Shown: in pieces, positions 1 through 5,977 of the stretch
How the letters are laid out: each line of letters starts with the position of its first letter
How positions within the stretch are numbered: the stretch's first letter is position 1
Assembly: GCA_005777515.1 (NCBI GenBank)
Contig: SXMA01000123.1
Span: 1-6,676 of the forward strand
From: Actinomycetota bacterium
Lineage (GTDB): Bacteria > Actinomycetota > Actinomycetes > Nanopelagicales > Nanopelagicaceae
Direction: 5' to 3'
DNA: 6,676 nucleotides
Notes under the pieces: generated by a model
What the model saw: only the letters and a program-made list of their open reading frames with translations
Database searches by the model: none
Told to the model about the DNA's origin: nothing
Program-made: the position numbers and the translations under genes

Positions 1-1228
1 ATAGCACTGAAGCGCTTCTTATCGCTCCAATTATCTCTCTCACCTGCGGCCTATTAAAGAAGCGCTCTGAATTTCTTATTTGATTCTCAATACCTGCAGC
101 ATCAAGAGCGTTCTCTAGAACCTCTAATTGACTATTGGTTCTAGTAAGAATTGCTATCTCATTTGTTGCAAGGCCGACTGCGATATCTTCTTTGATTAGT
201 GAAACTAGCGCTTCTGCTTCTTGGCTCTGTGACTTATAGCCCTTGGCCATTGGCTTTTGACCATGGCTATTAATGGCATCTAGCTCATGGCCAAGATTGG
301 CGCTTCGCAAAATAATATTTGCAGTGTTAATAATTTCAGGAGTTGAGCGGTATCCAGCGCTCAGCCTGATCACCTCAGCGTTTGGATATTTCGCAGTGAA
401 GTTAAGTAGAAAGGCTGGGCTTGCTCCAGCAAAAGAGTAAATCGTCTGAGCTGGATCTCCCACAACACAAATATCCTCTCTCTTTCCAAGCCAAAGATCC
501 AATAGCCTTTGCTGCAGAGGTGATACATCTTGGTACTCATCAACTGTGAAGTATCTATATTGATCCCTCACCCTCTCCCTAACTTCCCGCTCTTCCTCAA
601 GCATTCCAACAGTTAGTAGTAATACATCTTCAAAATCAATGGCTCGCTCTTGCTTCTTTAATGATTCATATGCTTCATAGACTTTTGCCACCTGCTCAGC
701 ACTTATCTTGCTGCTGGGGCTAAAAACTCTGGAGTAATCGTTAAGTCCTTGCAGGTATTGATCTGGGGCCAGGGTTAAAACTTTTGCCCATTCAATCTCT
801 CCTGCTAAATCTCGAAGCAGCGTACTCTTCTTGCTACTTGAGATATTTGCTCGCTTCATTGCCTCGCTTAAAAAACCAGTTTTACTAGTTAACAACGAGG
901 GAAAACGCCCCCCGAGCGTCTCAGGCCAGAAGTAAATTAACTGCTTTAAGGCCGCGGCATGAAAGGTTCTTGCAGCAATACTTGCAACGCCAAGTGATCT
1001 AAGTCTGGTTCGCATCTCACCTGCTGCCCTTGCAGTGAAGGTAAGGGCCAGTACTCGCTTTGGGTCAATAACTCCAATATCAACGCCATAGGCCAGGCGA
1101 TGAGTTATCGCTCTAGTTTTTCCAGTTCCTGCTCCAGCAATTACACATACTGGCCCCTTTAGGGCAGTTGCAACACTTCGCTGCTGGGGATCAAGTGATG
1201 AGAGAATCTCATCAGCTAATTGCGCCAC
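1..1228 (-). CDS. uvrD2: UvrD2-like superfamily I DNA helicase, N-terminal 409 residues (3' end outside window)
   Basis: ATP-dependent 3'-5' DNA helicase of the UvrD/PcrA/Rep family, acting in DNA repair and replication. Translating from GTG at 1228 gives an open frame to the window edge. Motifs seen in order: Q motif LDPQQR (res. 12-17), Walker A AGAGTGKT (31-38), motif Ia ALTFTARAAGEM (61-72), a conserved IDFEDVL (about 197-203), Walker B/motif II VDEYQDVSPLQQ (229-240), motif III VVGDPAQTIYSFAGAS (255-270), motif IV LSAGYRSTPEII (289-300). Motifs V and VI and any C-terminal HRDC domain are beyond position 1; the family is usually about 700 aa. The GTG start overlaps the last 13 bases of nudC and has only a weak AGG six bases upstream, so translational coupling is likely. 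The name uvrD2 rests on the DEYQD-type motif and the nudC-uvrD2 order known from Mycobacterium; PcrA/UvrD1 is a less likely alternative. Confidence 0.88.
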   Translation of the reverse strand, partial: MAQLADEILSSLDPQQRSVATALKGPVCVIAGAGTGKTRAITHRLAYGVDIGVIDPKRVLALTFTARAAGEMRTRLRSLGVASIAARTFHAAALKQLIYFWPETLGGRFPSLLTSKTGFLSEAMKRANISSSKKSTLLRDLAGEIEWAKVLTLAPDQYLQGLNDYSRVFSPSSKISAEQVAKVYEAYESLKKQERAIDFEDVLLLTVGMLEEEREVRERVRDQYRYFTVDEYQDVSPLQQRLLDLWLGKREDICVVGDPAQTIYSFAGASPAFLLNFTAKYPNAEVIRLSAGYRSTPEIINTANIILRSANLGHELDAINSHGQKPMAKGYKSQSQEAEALVSLIKEDIAVGLATNEIAILTRTNSQLEVLENALDAAGIENQIRNSERFFNRPQVREIIGAIRSASVL

Positions 1229-2115
1229 GACTGACCTGACAATTCACTCTCTGCAGCTGGGCCATACCAAGCATTAATCATCGCTCGAGCAACTGAAATA
1301 ATTGGTGGCAGCAGTAGCTCGCCACTTTCACACTTTGACTTCAAATCTTCTCGAGTTAGCCAGACAATCTCTTCAATCTCTTGCCCATCTGCCACAACTG
1401 AATCAGGATTTGAAATCACTGCTTCATAGGCAATCATTACGGATGCTGGAAATGGCCAAGGCTGTGAGCCAAGATATTTCATCTCAGTAACTATCCCGCC
1501 GCACTCCTCGGCAACTTCTCTGATAACACAACTTTCAAATGATTCACCTGGTTCAACAAAGCCTGCAAAAGTTGAGAAGCGCTTCTCTGGCCAGACCTTC
1601 TGTCTACCAAGCAAGATTCGATCATTACTATCTTTAACCAAAACAATAATTGCCGGGTCCGTTCTTGGATGATGCTCAGCGCTACAGACCAAACACTTTC
1701 TTACAGAGCCACCAAGAATTGATTTTGTCTCCTCGCCGCATTTAGAGCATCTCATATGGCTCTGATGCCACTGCGATAAGGCAAGGCTATGAACTGCTGC
1801 TCCAATTTCGAGATCATTTAGGCGAGCACCTAGCGTTCTTAAGGATTGAAAGTTCTCGGCAAACTCTCTTTGATCACTCACCTGATGAACTACAAAATAT
1901 GGCTCGCCGCTGCTTGAAAGCCCCAGAAAATACCGCTCACCCTTGGCAAGCTCGGGCGGGATGAAAGTCAGCCCATTCTGGCTACATTCAAAGCGATCAG
2001 CGACCATAGAAATTATCTTTGCCCGAGAGAAGAGCTCATCAAGAGCTACAGAATCGCTGCGCAAGTGAGCCGCTCGATCTAGCTTTGAGCGCGAGAGTGG
2101 AAGGTTTAGCAGCAC
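1216..2115 (-). CDS. nudC: NADH pyrophosphatase / NAD-capped RNA hydrolase NudC (Nudix family)
   Basis: Splits NAD(H) into NMN(H) and AMP; family members also remove NAD caps from RNA 5' ends. The 299-aa protein has the complete family layout: an N-terminal domain, a zinc ribbon with Cys123, Cys126, Cys141 and Cys144, then the Nudix domain. The Nudix box runs from G185 (GFVEPGE) through REVAEECGG (199-207), with the metal-binding glutamates present. It is followed by SQPWPFPAS (217-225), the signature separating NADH pyrophosphatases from other Nudix enzymes. The GTG start at 2115 is preferred because the N-terminal LPLSRSKLDRAAHLRSD matches the start region of actinobacterial NudC as I recall it. 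There is no Shine-Dalgarno sequence, but a TAGGGT box ends six bases before the GTG, so the gene is probably leaderless. It overlaps the downstream helicase gene and probably shares its transcript. The zinc site and catalytic residues look intact. Confidence 0.95.
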   Translation of the reverse strand: MLLNLPLSRSKLDRAAHLRSDSVALDELFSRAKIISMVADRFECSQNGLTFIPPELAKGERYFLGLSSSGEPYFVVHQVSDQREFAENFQSLRTLGARLNDLEIGAAVHSLALSQWHQSHMRCSKCGEETKSILGGSVRKCLVCSAEHHPRTDPAIIVLVKDSNDRILLGRQKVWPEKRFSTFAGFVEPGESFESCVIREVAEECGGIVTEMKYLGSQPWPFPASVMIAYEAVISNPDSVVADGQEIEEIVWLTREDLKSKCESGELLLPPIISVARAMINAWYGPAAESELSGQSWRN

Positions 2116-2121
2116 GGGGCG

Positions 2122-2127
2122 ACCCTA
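2122..2127 (-). promoter_or_regulatory. Predicted -10 box (TAGGGT) of a leaderless promoter for nudC-uvrD2
   Basis: On the minus strand TAGGGT fits the TANNNT consensus of actinobacterial -10 elements and is separated from the GTG of nudC by exactly six bases (CGCCCC). This would put the transcription start on or next to the start codon. There is no Shine-Dalgarno sequence for nudC, consistent with a leaderless message. No clear -35 element is seen; it would lie inside the first codons of the divergent gene. Confidence 0.5.
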
Positions 2128-2128
2128 C

Positions 2129-2134
2129 TAGCCT
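2129..2134 (+). promoter_or_regulatory. Predicted -10 box (TAGCCT) of a leaderless promoter for the EEP hydrolase gene
   Basis: TAGCCT fits TANNNT and is six bases (GCCTTC) before the ATG at 2141, the same geometry as the box serving nudC on the other strand. The two boxes are one base apart in a 25-base gap, so polymerase probably cannot occupy both at once. No Shine-Dalgarno sequence precedes the ATG. No convincing -35 is seen. Confidence 0.5.
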
Positions 2135-2140
2135 GCCTTC

Positions 2141-2947
2141 ATGGCATCTACCCAGGGCTTTAGCCTGACCTGCTGGAACACCCTTCATGGCATGGCAATT
2201 CCGCCAAATTCTGGGGCAACGCTTCAAAGCGCGGTAAGTCAGATGCTCCAAGAAGTTAGCAGTGATGTAATCACGCTTCAAGAAGTTGATCTCAATCAAG
2301 ATCGATCAGCTGGAGTCAATCAGGTAAGCCATATCGCCAAACTAATCGGCGCAAAGTATTGGGCCTTTGCTCCATCGCTGATTGGAACTCCAGGTGAGAA
2401 ATGGAGCGCAGTAGATAGTGATCTGATCTACACCCAAGACTGCGTGATTCCAAATCAGGCGATGTATGGCATTGGAATTGTTTCAAAAGTAAAAGTTAAA
2501 TCCTGGCATCGCCTAAATCTTGGAAGATCAGCTATCGGTATGCCGCTTTTGGTTCCCGGTGAGAAGAGAGCGCAGTTTATCTATGTATCAGATGAACCAA
2601 GGAGCGCTCTACTTGCCGAGCTTGAAAATGGTCTATCAATTAGTACCACTCACCTTTCATTTGTTCCAGGCAAGAATGTCACTCAGCTTAGAAAGATAAT
2701 TAAATGGCTTCCAAGTATTTCTGGTAAACATATCCTCACCGGAGACTTCAACCTTCCTTGGGGAGTTGCAGCAAAGACCTCTGGATGGCGGGATCTTGCA
2801 CCAGGTGCTACATATCCATCATGGAAGCCAAATATCGAATTTGATTACATCTTGAGTAAAGATATTGGAGTAGATCAGGTTAAGCCTTTGATTCATAAGC
2901 ACAATGGCTTAAGTGATCACCGAGCTCTTAGCATTACTATTTCTTAA
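2141..2947 (+). CDS. Endonuclease/exonuclease/phosphatase (EEP) family metal-dependent hydrolase
   Basis: A 268-aa protein with all conserved blocks of the EEP (exonuclease III / DNase I / inositol-phosphatase) fold: CWNTLHG (res. 11-17, metal-site Asn13), TLQEVD (45-50, metal-binding Glu48), the strand-type segment MYGIGIVSK (108-116), STTHLSF (168-174), LTGDFN (199-204, Asp202/Asn204), FDYIL (234-238) and SDHRAL (258-263, catalytic Asp-His). The active site therefore looks complete. No signal peptide or membrane segment is seen, so a cytoplasmic enzyme is likely. Substrate cannot be read from the sequence: members cleave DNA, RNA or phosphoesters of lipids and sugars. The ATG start lies only six residues before the first conserved strand and is preceded by a leaderless-type -10 box. 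The gene is divergent from nudC and converges on the phage-type annealing gene, overlapping its stop by four bases. Confidence 0.88.
   Translation: MASTQGFSLTCWNTLHGMAIPPNSGATLQSAVSQMLQEVSSDVITLQEVDLNQDRSAGVNQVSHIAKLIGAKYWAFAPSLIGTPGEKWSAVDSDLIYTQDCVIPNQAMYGIGIVSKVKVKSWHRLNLGRSAIGMPLLVPGEKRAQFIYVSDEPRSALLAELENGLSISTTHLSFVPGKNVTQLRKIIKWLPSISGKHILTGDFNLPWGVAAKTSGWRDLAPGATYPSWKPNIEFDYILSKDIGVDQVKPLIHKHNGLSDHRALSITIS
2944..2947. other. Convergent stop codons sharing TTAA
   Basis: The palindrome CTTAAG contains TTAA, which supplies TAA to the plus-strand hydrolase gene (2945-2947) and TAA to the minus-strand annealing-protein gene (2946-2944). No space is left for an intrinsic terminator between the genes, and none is evident within either 3' end, so the convergent transcripts probably overlap. 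Confidence 0.9.
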
Positions 2948-3486
2948 GCAACTTCAGATTTTTTACTTAAGCTCTCTCGATGACTCTTATAGATTGAAAG
3001 TAGTTCATTTCGCTTAACTTCTGGCATATTAAAGCTTGCAGCATAGGCAGACCAGGCTTTTAACTGACTTAACTCAGTGCAACCGTGGAGCTCTCTGATG
3101 AGCCGCTCCCAATCACTCTTGTTTAAGACCTTTCCAGAGCTACCTCTGGCAGCCTTTGCCATCTCCTCCCTACTTGGGCGCTTTCCTTTGGCGGCAAAGC
3201 CTAAATTAGCAAGGCAGCGACCAATACTTGAAGTCTCGCAATTCTCGCTGGCATTAGCGCGATTAACTGGAGAGGTGCCTTCAATCTCGGTAGCAAAGCC
3301 AGTTGACTGCGGGCGAATATCTTCAGAGTTGGTATATGCCTCACTACGACAGATCCATTCAATCCTGCCATCGCTGCGCTCAGTTCTCTGCAGATCAGTC
3401 AAGATTCTCCCATTTGGATATTTGAGCCAGAATGCTCTAATACGATTTTCAACTGGTTCGTAATCACTTAAGTTGAAATAGCTCAT
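2944..3486 (-). CDS. Phage-type single-strand DNA annealing protein, Erf/Rad52-like (putative)
   Basis: A 180-aa protein resembling the Erf/Rad52-like annealing or ssDNA-binding proteins of actinophage recombination modules. Residues 10-32 (ENRIRAFWLKYPNGRILTDL) and 45-52 form strand-type segments. Then come TGFATEIEGTSPVNR (62-76) and the most telling block, ASENCETSSIGRCLANLGFA (79-98), which matches the family pattern N-A/S-x-E-N-x-E-T-S-A-I-G-R-A-L. Residues 121-175 look helical and separate, similar to C-terminal helical tails of such proteins. If the assignment is right, it would coat or anneal single-stranded DNA during recombination. Its ATG shares one base with the TAA of the upstream gene (TAATG), so the two are translationally coupled. 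Base composition is not visibly different from the neighbours, suggesting long residence. The family call comes from recalled motif patterns, not a search; exact biochemical role is inference. Confidence 0.65.
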   Translation of the reverse strand: MSYFNLSDYEPVENRIRAFWLKYPNGRILTDLQRTERSDGRIEWICRSEAYTNSEDIRPQSTGFATEIEGTSPVNRANASENCETSSIGRCLANLGFAAKGKRPSREEMAKAARGSSGKVLNKSDWERLIRELHGCTELSQLKAWSAYAASFNMPEVKRNELLSIYKSHRESLSKKSEVA

Positions 3487-3983
3487 TACTGCCCCACCGC
3501 CATCTCTAGCTCTTCAGCCATTACAGAACTTGGCGTTAGTGAGCCACTTCTAAAAGCTTGGCTCAACACCTCACGACCGCCAGTTAAAAATCTTGTTGAG
3601 ATATAAGAATCACGGCTATTGAAGGTGATGAAATCCAAGATCTCACCGCTTCGCTTATAGATCGCTTTGCCATCAACATTTTCTACCGAGTCCATTACAT
3701 GCTTTCTGAATGACTCTCTAATTGATTCGATGATTTCATATTCATAATTGGATTTAACCCAATCAACAAAGGCTTTCTCATTTAGAACCTGCGGCGTATT
3801 TTTAGGTCTAATCAGTGAGACTTTCGCAATCTCCTCGCCCTCAAGTGCGGCTTTGGCTGAATCTGCGCCAACTTCCTCAAGAGCTTGCGCAAACTGCCTT
3901 CTAAGCCTGTCCTTGGCTTCTTTAGCAGCATCAGCAATAAGTGTTATTGCTGAGAGTTGAAAGGCTAGCTCTCGTAGATTCAT
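3486..3983 (-). CDS. Phage-type hypothetical protein, partner of the annealing protein
   Basis: A 165-aa protein of unknown function. Residues 1-45 are predicted helical and rich in Ala, Lys, Arg and Glu, coiled-coil-like. Residues 50-60 (EEIAKVSLIRP) are followed by LNEKAFVDWVKSNY (67-80) and IRESFRKHVM (88-97). A later segment reads SGEILDFITF (112-121) and ISTRFLTGGREVLSQAFRSG (128-147). I recall this order (KV-S-x-P, DE-AF-x-WV, V/I-R-x-x-F, then GGRE-x-x-x-A-x-R-x-G) in hypothetical proteins encoded beside recombination genes of actinophages and Streptomyces prophages; that link is memory-based. The length also resembles Gam-type nuclease-protecting proteins, but no direct match is claimed. 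The ATG has an ideal GGAGGT seven bases upstream, which lies inside a predicted hairpin. First gene of a two-gene unit with the annealing protein. No signal peptide or membrane segment. Confidence 0.6.
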   Translation of the reverse strand: MNLRELAFQLSAITLIADAAKEAKDRLRRQFAQALEEVGADSAKAALEGEEIAKVSLIRPKNTPQVLNEKAFVDWVKSNYEYEIIESIRESFRKHVMDSVENVDGKAIYKRSGEILDFITFNSRDSYISTRFLTGGREVLSQAFRSGSLTPSSVMAEELEMAVGQ

Positions 3984-3986
3984 CTG

Positions 3987-4022
3987 TAATACCTCCGGCT
4001 TATTTGCTTATGGAGGTGATTA
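3987..4022 (-). promoter_or_regulatory. Leader hairpin masking the Shine-Dalgarno site of the phage-type pair
   Basis: In the minus-strand message, TAATcACCTCC (4022 to 4012) can pair with GGAGGTATTA (3996 to 3987) across a 15-base loop. This gives 10 pairs with a single bulged C at 4018. The 3' arm is the ribosome-binding site of the gene starting at 3983. The 5' arm contains ATCACCTCC, identical to the anti-Shine-Dalgarno end of 16S rRNA. The fold would block initiation and, through coupling, also the downstream gene. Pairing is read directly; regulation is inference. Confidence 0.6.
3991..3996 (-). promoter_or_regulatory. Strong Shine-Dalgarno sequence GGAGGT
   Basis: GGAGGT lies seven bases (ATTACAG) before the ATG at 3983 and fixes that start. 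It is the strongest ribosome-binding site in the window, where other starts have weak sites or none, and it forms the 3' arm of the predicted masking hairpin. Confidence 0.85.
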
Positions 4023-4078
4023 AAGAGGCAGCCACTGACAATGAGGCAAAAGAGCCTAAAAATCAGCGTGTTTAGCCC

Positions 4079-5977
4079 CTATTGGTTAGCTTTTTTAGCC
4101 TTTGAGGTTAAGCGGGAGCGCTCGTTTTGATCAAAGATAACTTTTCGGATGCGCACCGTATTTGGGGTGACCTCAACGCATTCATCTTCGCGGCAATACT
4201 CAAGTGCCTGCTCTAGATTTAATAGCTTTGGTGGAATTAACTTCTCTGTCTCATCGCTACCTGAGGCGCGCATATTGGTTAGCTTCTTCTCTCGCACCAC
4301 ATTGACATCCATATCTTCAGGTCTTGAGTTCTCACCAATGACCATTCCTTCATAGACATCAGCAGTTACTTCCACAAATATTGTCCCGCGCTCCTGCAGA
4401 CCAAAGATGGCATATGAGGTGGCAGTTCCGGACCTGTCAGCAACAAGTGATCCAGTATTTCTAGTTCTTAGCTCGCCATGCCATGCTTCATAGCCATCAA
4501 AGACATGGTGAAGAAGTCCGGTGCCACGAGTCTCAGTCAAGAACTCAGTTCTAAAACCAATCAAGCCGCGAGATGGAACTTTGAAATCCATTCGGATCCA
4601 TCCAGTTCCATGATTGACCATCTGCTCCATACGACCTTTGCGAAGGGCCATTAGCTGAGTGATAACACCTAGGTAATCCTCTGGCGCATCAATTGTTAGC
4701 TGCTCCATCGGTTCATGAAGTTTGCCATCAACCATCTTGGTAACAACTTGTGGCTTTCCAACGGTTAGCTCAAAGCTCTCTCGTCGCATCATTTCAACTA
4801 GCACTGCGAGTTGGAGCTCTCCTCTTCCCTGCACCTCCCAAGTATCAGGACGCTCGGTTGGAAGAATTCGGAGTGAAACATTTCCAACCAGCTCTTGATC
4901 AAGACGGTTTTTCACCAAGCGAGCTGTTAATTTCTTGCCAACTCTTCCTGCAAGTGGGGAGGTATTGATACCAATAGTCATAGAAATACTTGGTTCATCA
5001 ACGGTAATTAACGGCAGTGGATATGGATTTTCAGGATCAGCTAGCGTTTCACCTAAGGTAATAGTCTCAATTCCAGCAACGGCGATAATGTCTCCAGGGC
5101 CGGCTTTTGTCGCTGGAACTCGCTCAAGTCCTTCAGTAATCATAAGTTCTGAGATCTTTACCTTGCTCTCGGTCCCATCAGTTTTAATCCAGGTCACCAT
5201 CTGGCCCTTATTGATCTCACCTTCATGGACCCGGCAGAGCGCAAGACGTCCTAGATAAGGAGATGAGTCAAGGTTAGTTACGTGGGCTTGTAACGGCGCT
5301 CCAACATGATACTTAGGAGCAGGGATAGTTTTAAAGATAACATCAAAGAGCACATCAAGATTTTCTTCATCTGGCATGCCGCCATCACTTGGCCTTGTTA
5401 GCGAGGCCCTTCCAGCTTTAGCTGAGGTGTAAACAATTGGGAAATCAATCTGTGATTCATCAGCATCAAGATCTAGAAAGAGGGCATAGGCCTCATCCAC
5501 AACTGCTGCAATTCTTGCATCAGGGCGATCTACTTTATTGATAATCAAAATAACTGGAAGGTTCTTCTCTAAAGCTTTTCTCAAAACAAATCTAGTCTGC
5601 GGAAGTGGTCCCTCTGAGGCATCAACTAGGAGCGCAACGCCATCGACCATCTCAAGTCCGCGCTCAACTTCACCGCCAAAGTCTGCGTGTCCTGGCGTAT
5701 CGATGATATTAACAATGCTATCCCCGCGCTTTACTGCAGTATTTTTAGCAAGAATGGTAATTCCCTTTTCCCGCTCTAAATCCATCGAGTCCATCAATCG
5801 ATCTTGGGAATCTGCTTGCGCTTTATGGGCAGCAAAAGCGCCAGATTGCCATAACATCGCATCAACAAGTGTTGTCTTGCCATGGTCTACGTGAGCAATA
5901 ATGGCTAGATTTCTTAGCTCTTCACGGCTCTTTACCTCAAGGCCATTTAAATGGGCAGATTTAATTGCTCTAGACAT
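4079..5977 (-). CDS. typA: Translational GTPase TypA/BipA
   Basis: Ribosome-binding GTPase related to EF-G and LepA, involved in ribosome assembly and stress or cold adaptation. Counting from ATG 5977 (632 aa, typical is 605-635): G1 AHVDHGKTT (res. 28-36), G2 region EKGITI (70-75), G3 DTPGH (93-97), G4 NKVD (147-150), G5 TSAK (184-187), then the beta-barrel domain, an EF-G-like domain III, and the TypA-specific C-terminal part with VPSRGLIGFRTEFLTETRGTG. All nucleotide-binding motifs are intact. Start choice: in-frame ATGs at 6004 and 5998 also exist but lie deeper in ychF and lack well-spaced ribosome sites. ATG 5977 has AGG four bases upstream and overlaps the ychF stop by eight bases, so it is preferred; about 20 residues still precede the conserved LRNLAIIAHVDHG. 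Probably cotranscribed and coupled with ychF. No terminator is obvious after its TAG. Confidence 0.95.
   Translation of the reverse strand: MSRAIKSAHLNGLEVKSREELRNLAIIAHVDHGKTTLVDAMLWQSGAFAAHKAQADSQDRLMDSMDLEREKGITILAKNTAVKRGDSIVNIIDTPGHADFGGEVERGLEMVDGVALLVDASEGPLPQTRFVLRKALEKNLPVILIINKVDRPDARIAAVVDEAYALFLDLDADESQIDFPIVYTSAKAGRASLTRPSDGGMPDEENLDVLFDVIFKTIPAPKYHVGAPLQAHVTNLDSSPYLGRLALCRVHEGEINKGQMVTWIKTDGTESKVKISELMITEGLERVPATKAGPGDIIAVAGIETITLGETLADPENPYPLPLITVDEPSISMTIGINTSPLAGRVGKKLTARLVKNRLDQELVGNVSLRILPTERPDTWEVQGRGELQLAVLVEMMRRESFELTVGKPQVVTKMVDGKLHEPMEQLTIDAPEDYLGVITQLMALRKGRMEQMVNHGTGWIRMDFKVPSRGLIGFRTEFLTETRGTGLLHHVFDGYEAWHGELRTRNTGSLVADRSGTATSYAIFGLQERGTIFVEVTADVYEGMVIGENSRPEDMDVNVVREKKLTNMRASGSDETEKLIPPKLLNLEQALEYCREDECVEVTPNTVRIRKVIFDQNERSRLTSKAKKANQ

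Larger units (their letters stand above)
3984..4078. other. Intergenic gap between typA and the phage-type pair
   Basis: This 95-base gap is the only sizeable one in the window. Besides the masking hairpin and Shine-Dalgarno site it holds two weak minus-strand -10 candidates: TAGGCT (4058 to 4053), which would leave the hairpin intact in a leader of roughly 60 bases, and TTTAAT (4024 to 4019), which would start transcription inside the 5' arm and prevent the fold. No good -35 accompanies either. A 4-bp stem AGGC/GCCT (4044-4057) is too weak, and lacks a following T-run on the minus strand, to be a typA terminator. Read-through from typA into the pair is therefore possible. Confidence 0.5.

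Noticed and set aside
1..370. Recurring AGCGCT/GCGCTTC words near the left edge
   Set aside because: They are irregularly spaced and fall in helicase codons for Ser-Ala, Glu-Ala-Leu and similar; no repeat unit or array is formed.
2039..2299. Minus-strand frame crossing the nudC/EEP divergent gap
   Set aside because: It overlaps the certain starts of two conserved genes and its product shows no recognisable motif.
3077..3463. Plus-strand frame opposite the annealing-protein gene (also 3748-3960 opposite its partner)
   Set aside because: The minus-strand products carry coherent family motifs and a good ribosome site; the plus-strand products do not.
4012..4020. GGAGGTGAT on the plus strand, a perfect Shine-Dalgarno match
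   Set aside because: No start codon follows at a workable distance; the sequence is better explained as the complement of the anti-Shine-Dalgarno arm of the minus-strand leader hairpin.
4044..4057. Small inverted repeat AGGC/GCCT as a typA terminator
   Set aside because: Only four pairs, and on the minus strand the T-run precedes the stem instead of following it.
4010..4075. Plus-strand 21-codon frame starting ATG GAG GTG and ending TAG, facing away from the phage-type pair
   Set aside because: It has no ribosome site upstream, no TANNNT box at the leaderless distance, and it runs through the hairpin arm. Nothing but the open frame supports it.
5538..5894. Plus-strand open frame opposite typA (likewise 4149-4355, 4750-4968 and 4935-5258)
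   Set aside because: These lie antisense to strongly conserved TypA coding sequence, have low-complexity Ser/Pro/Ala-type products and no start signals.
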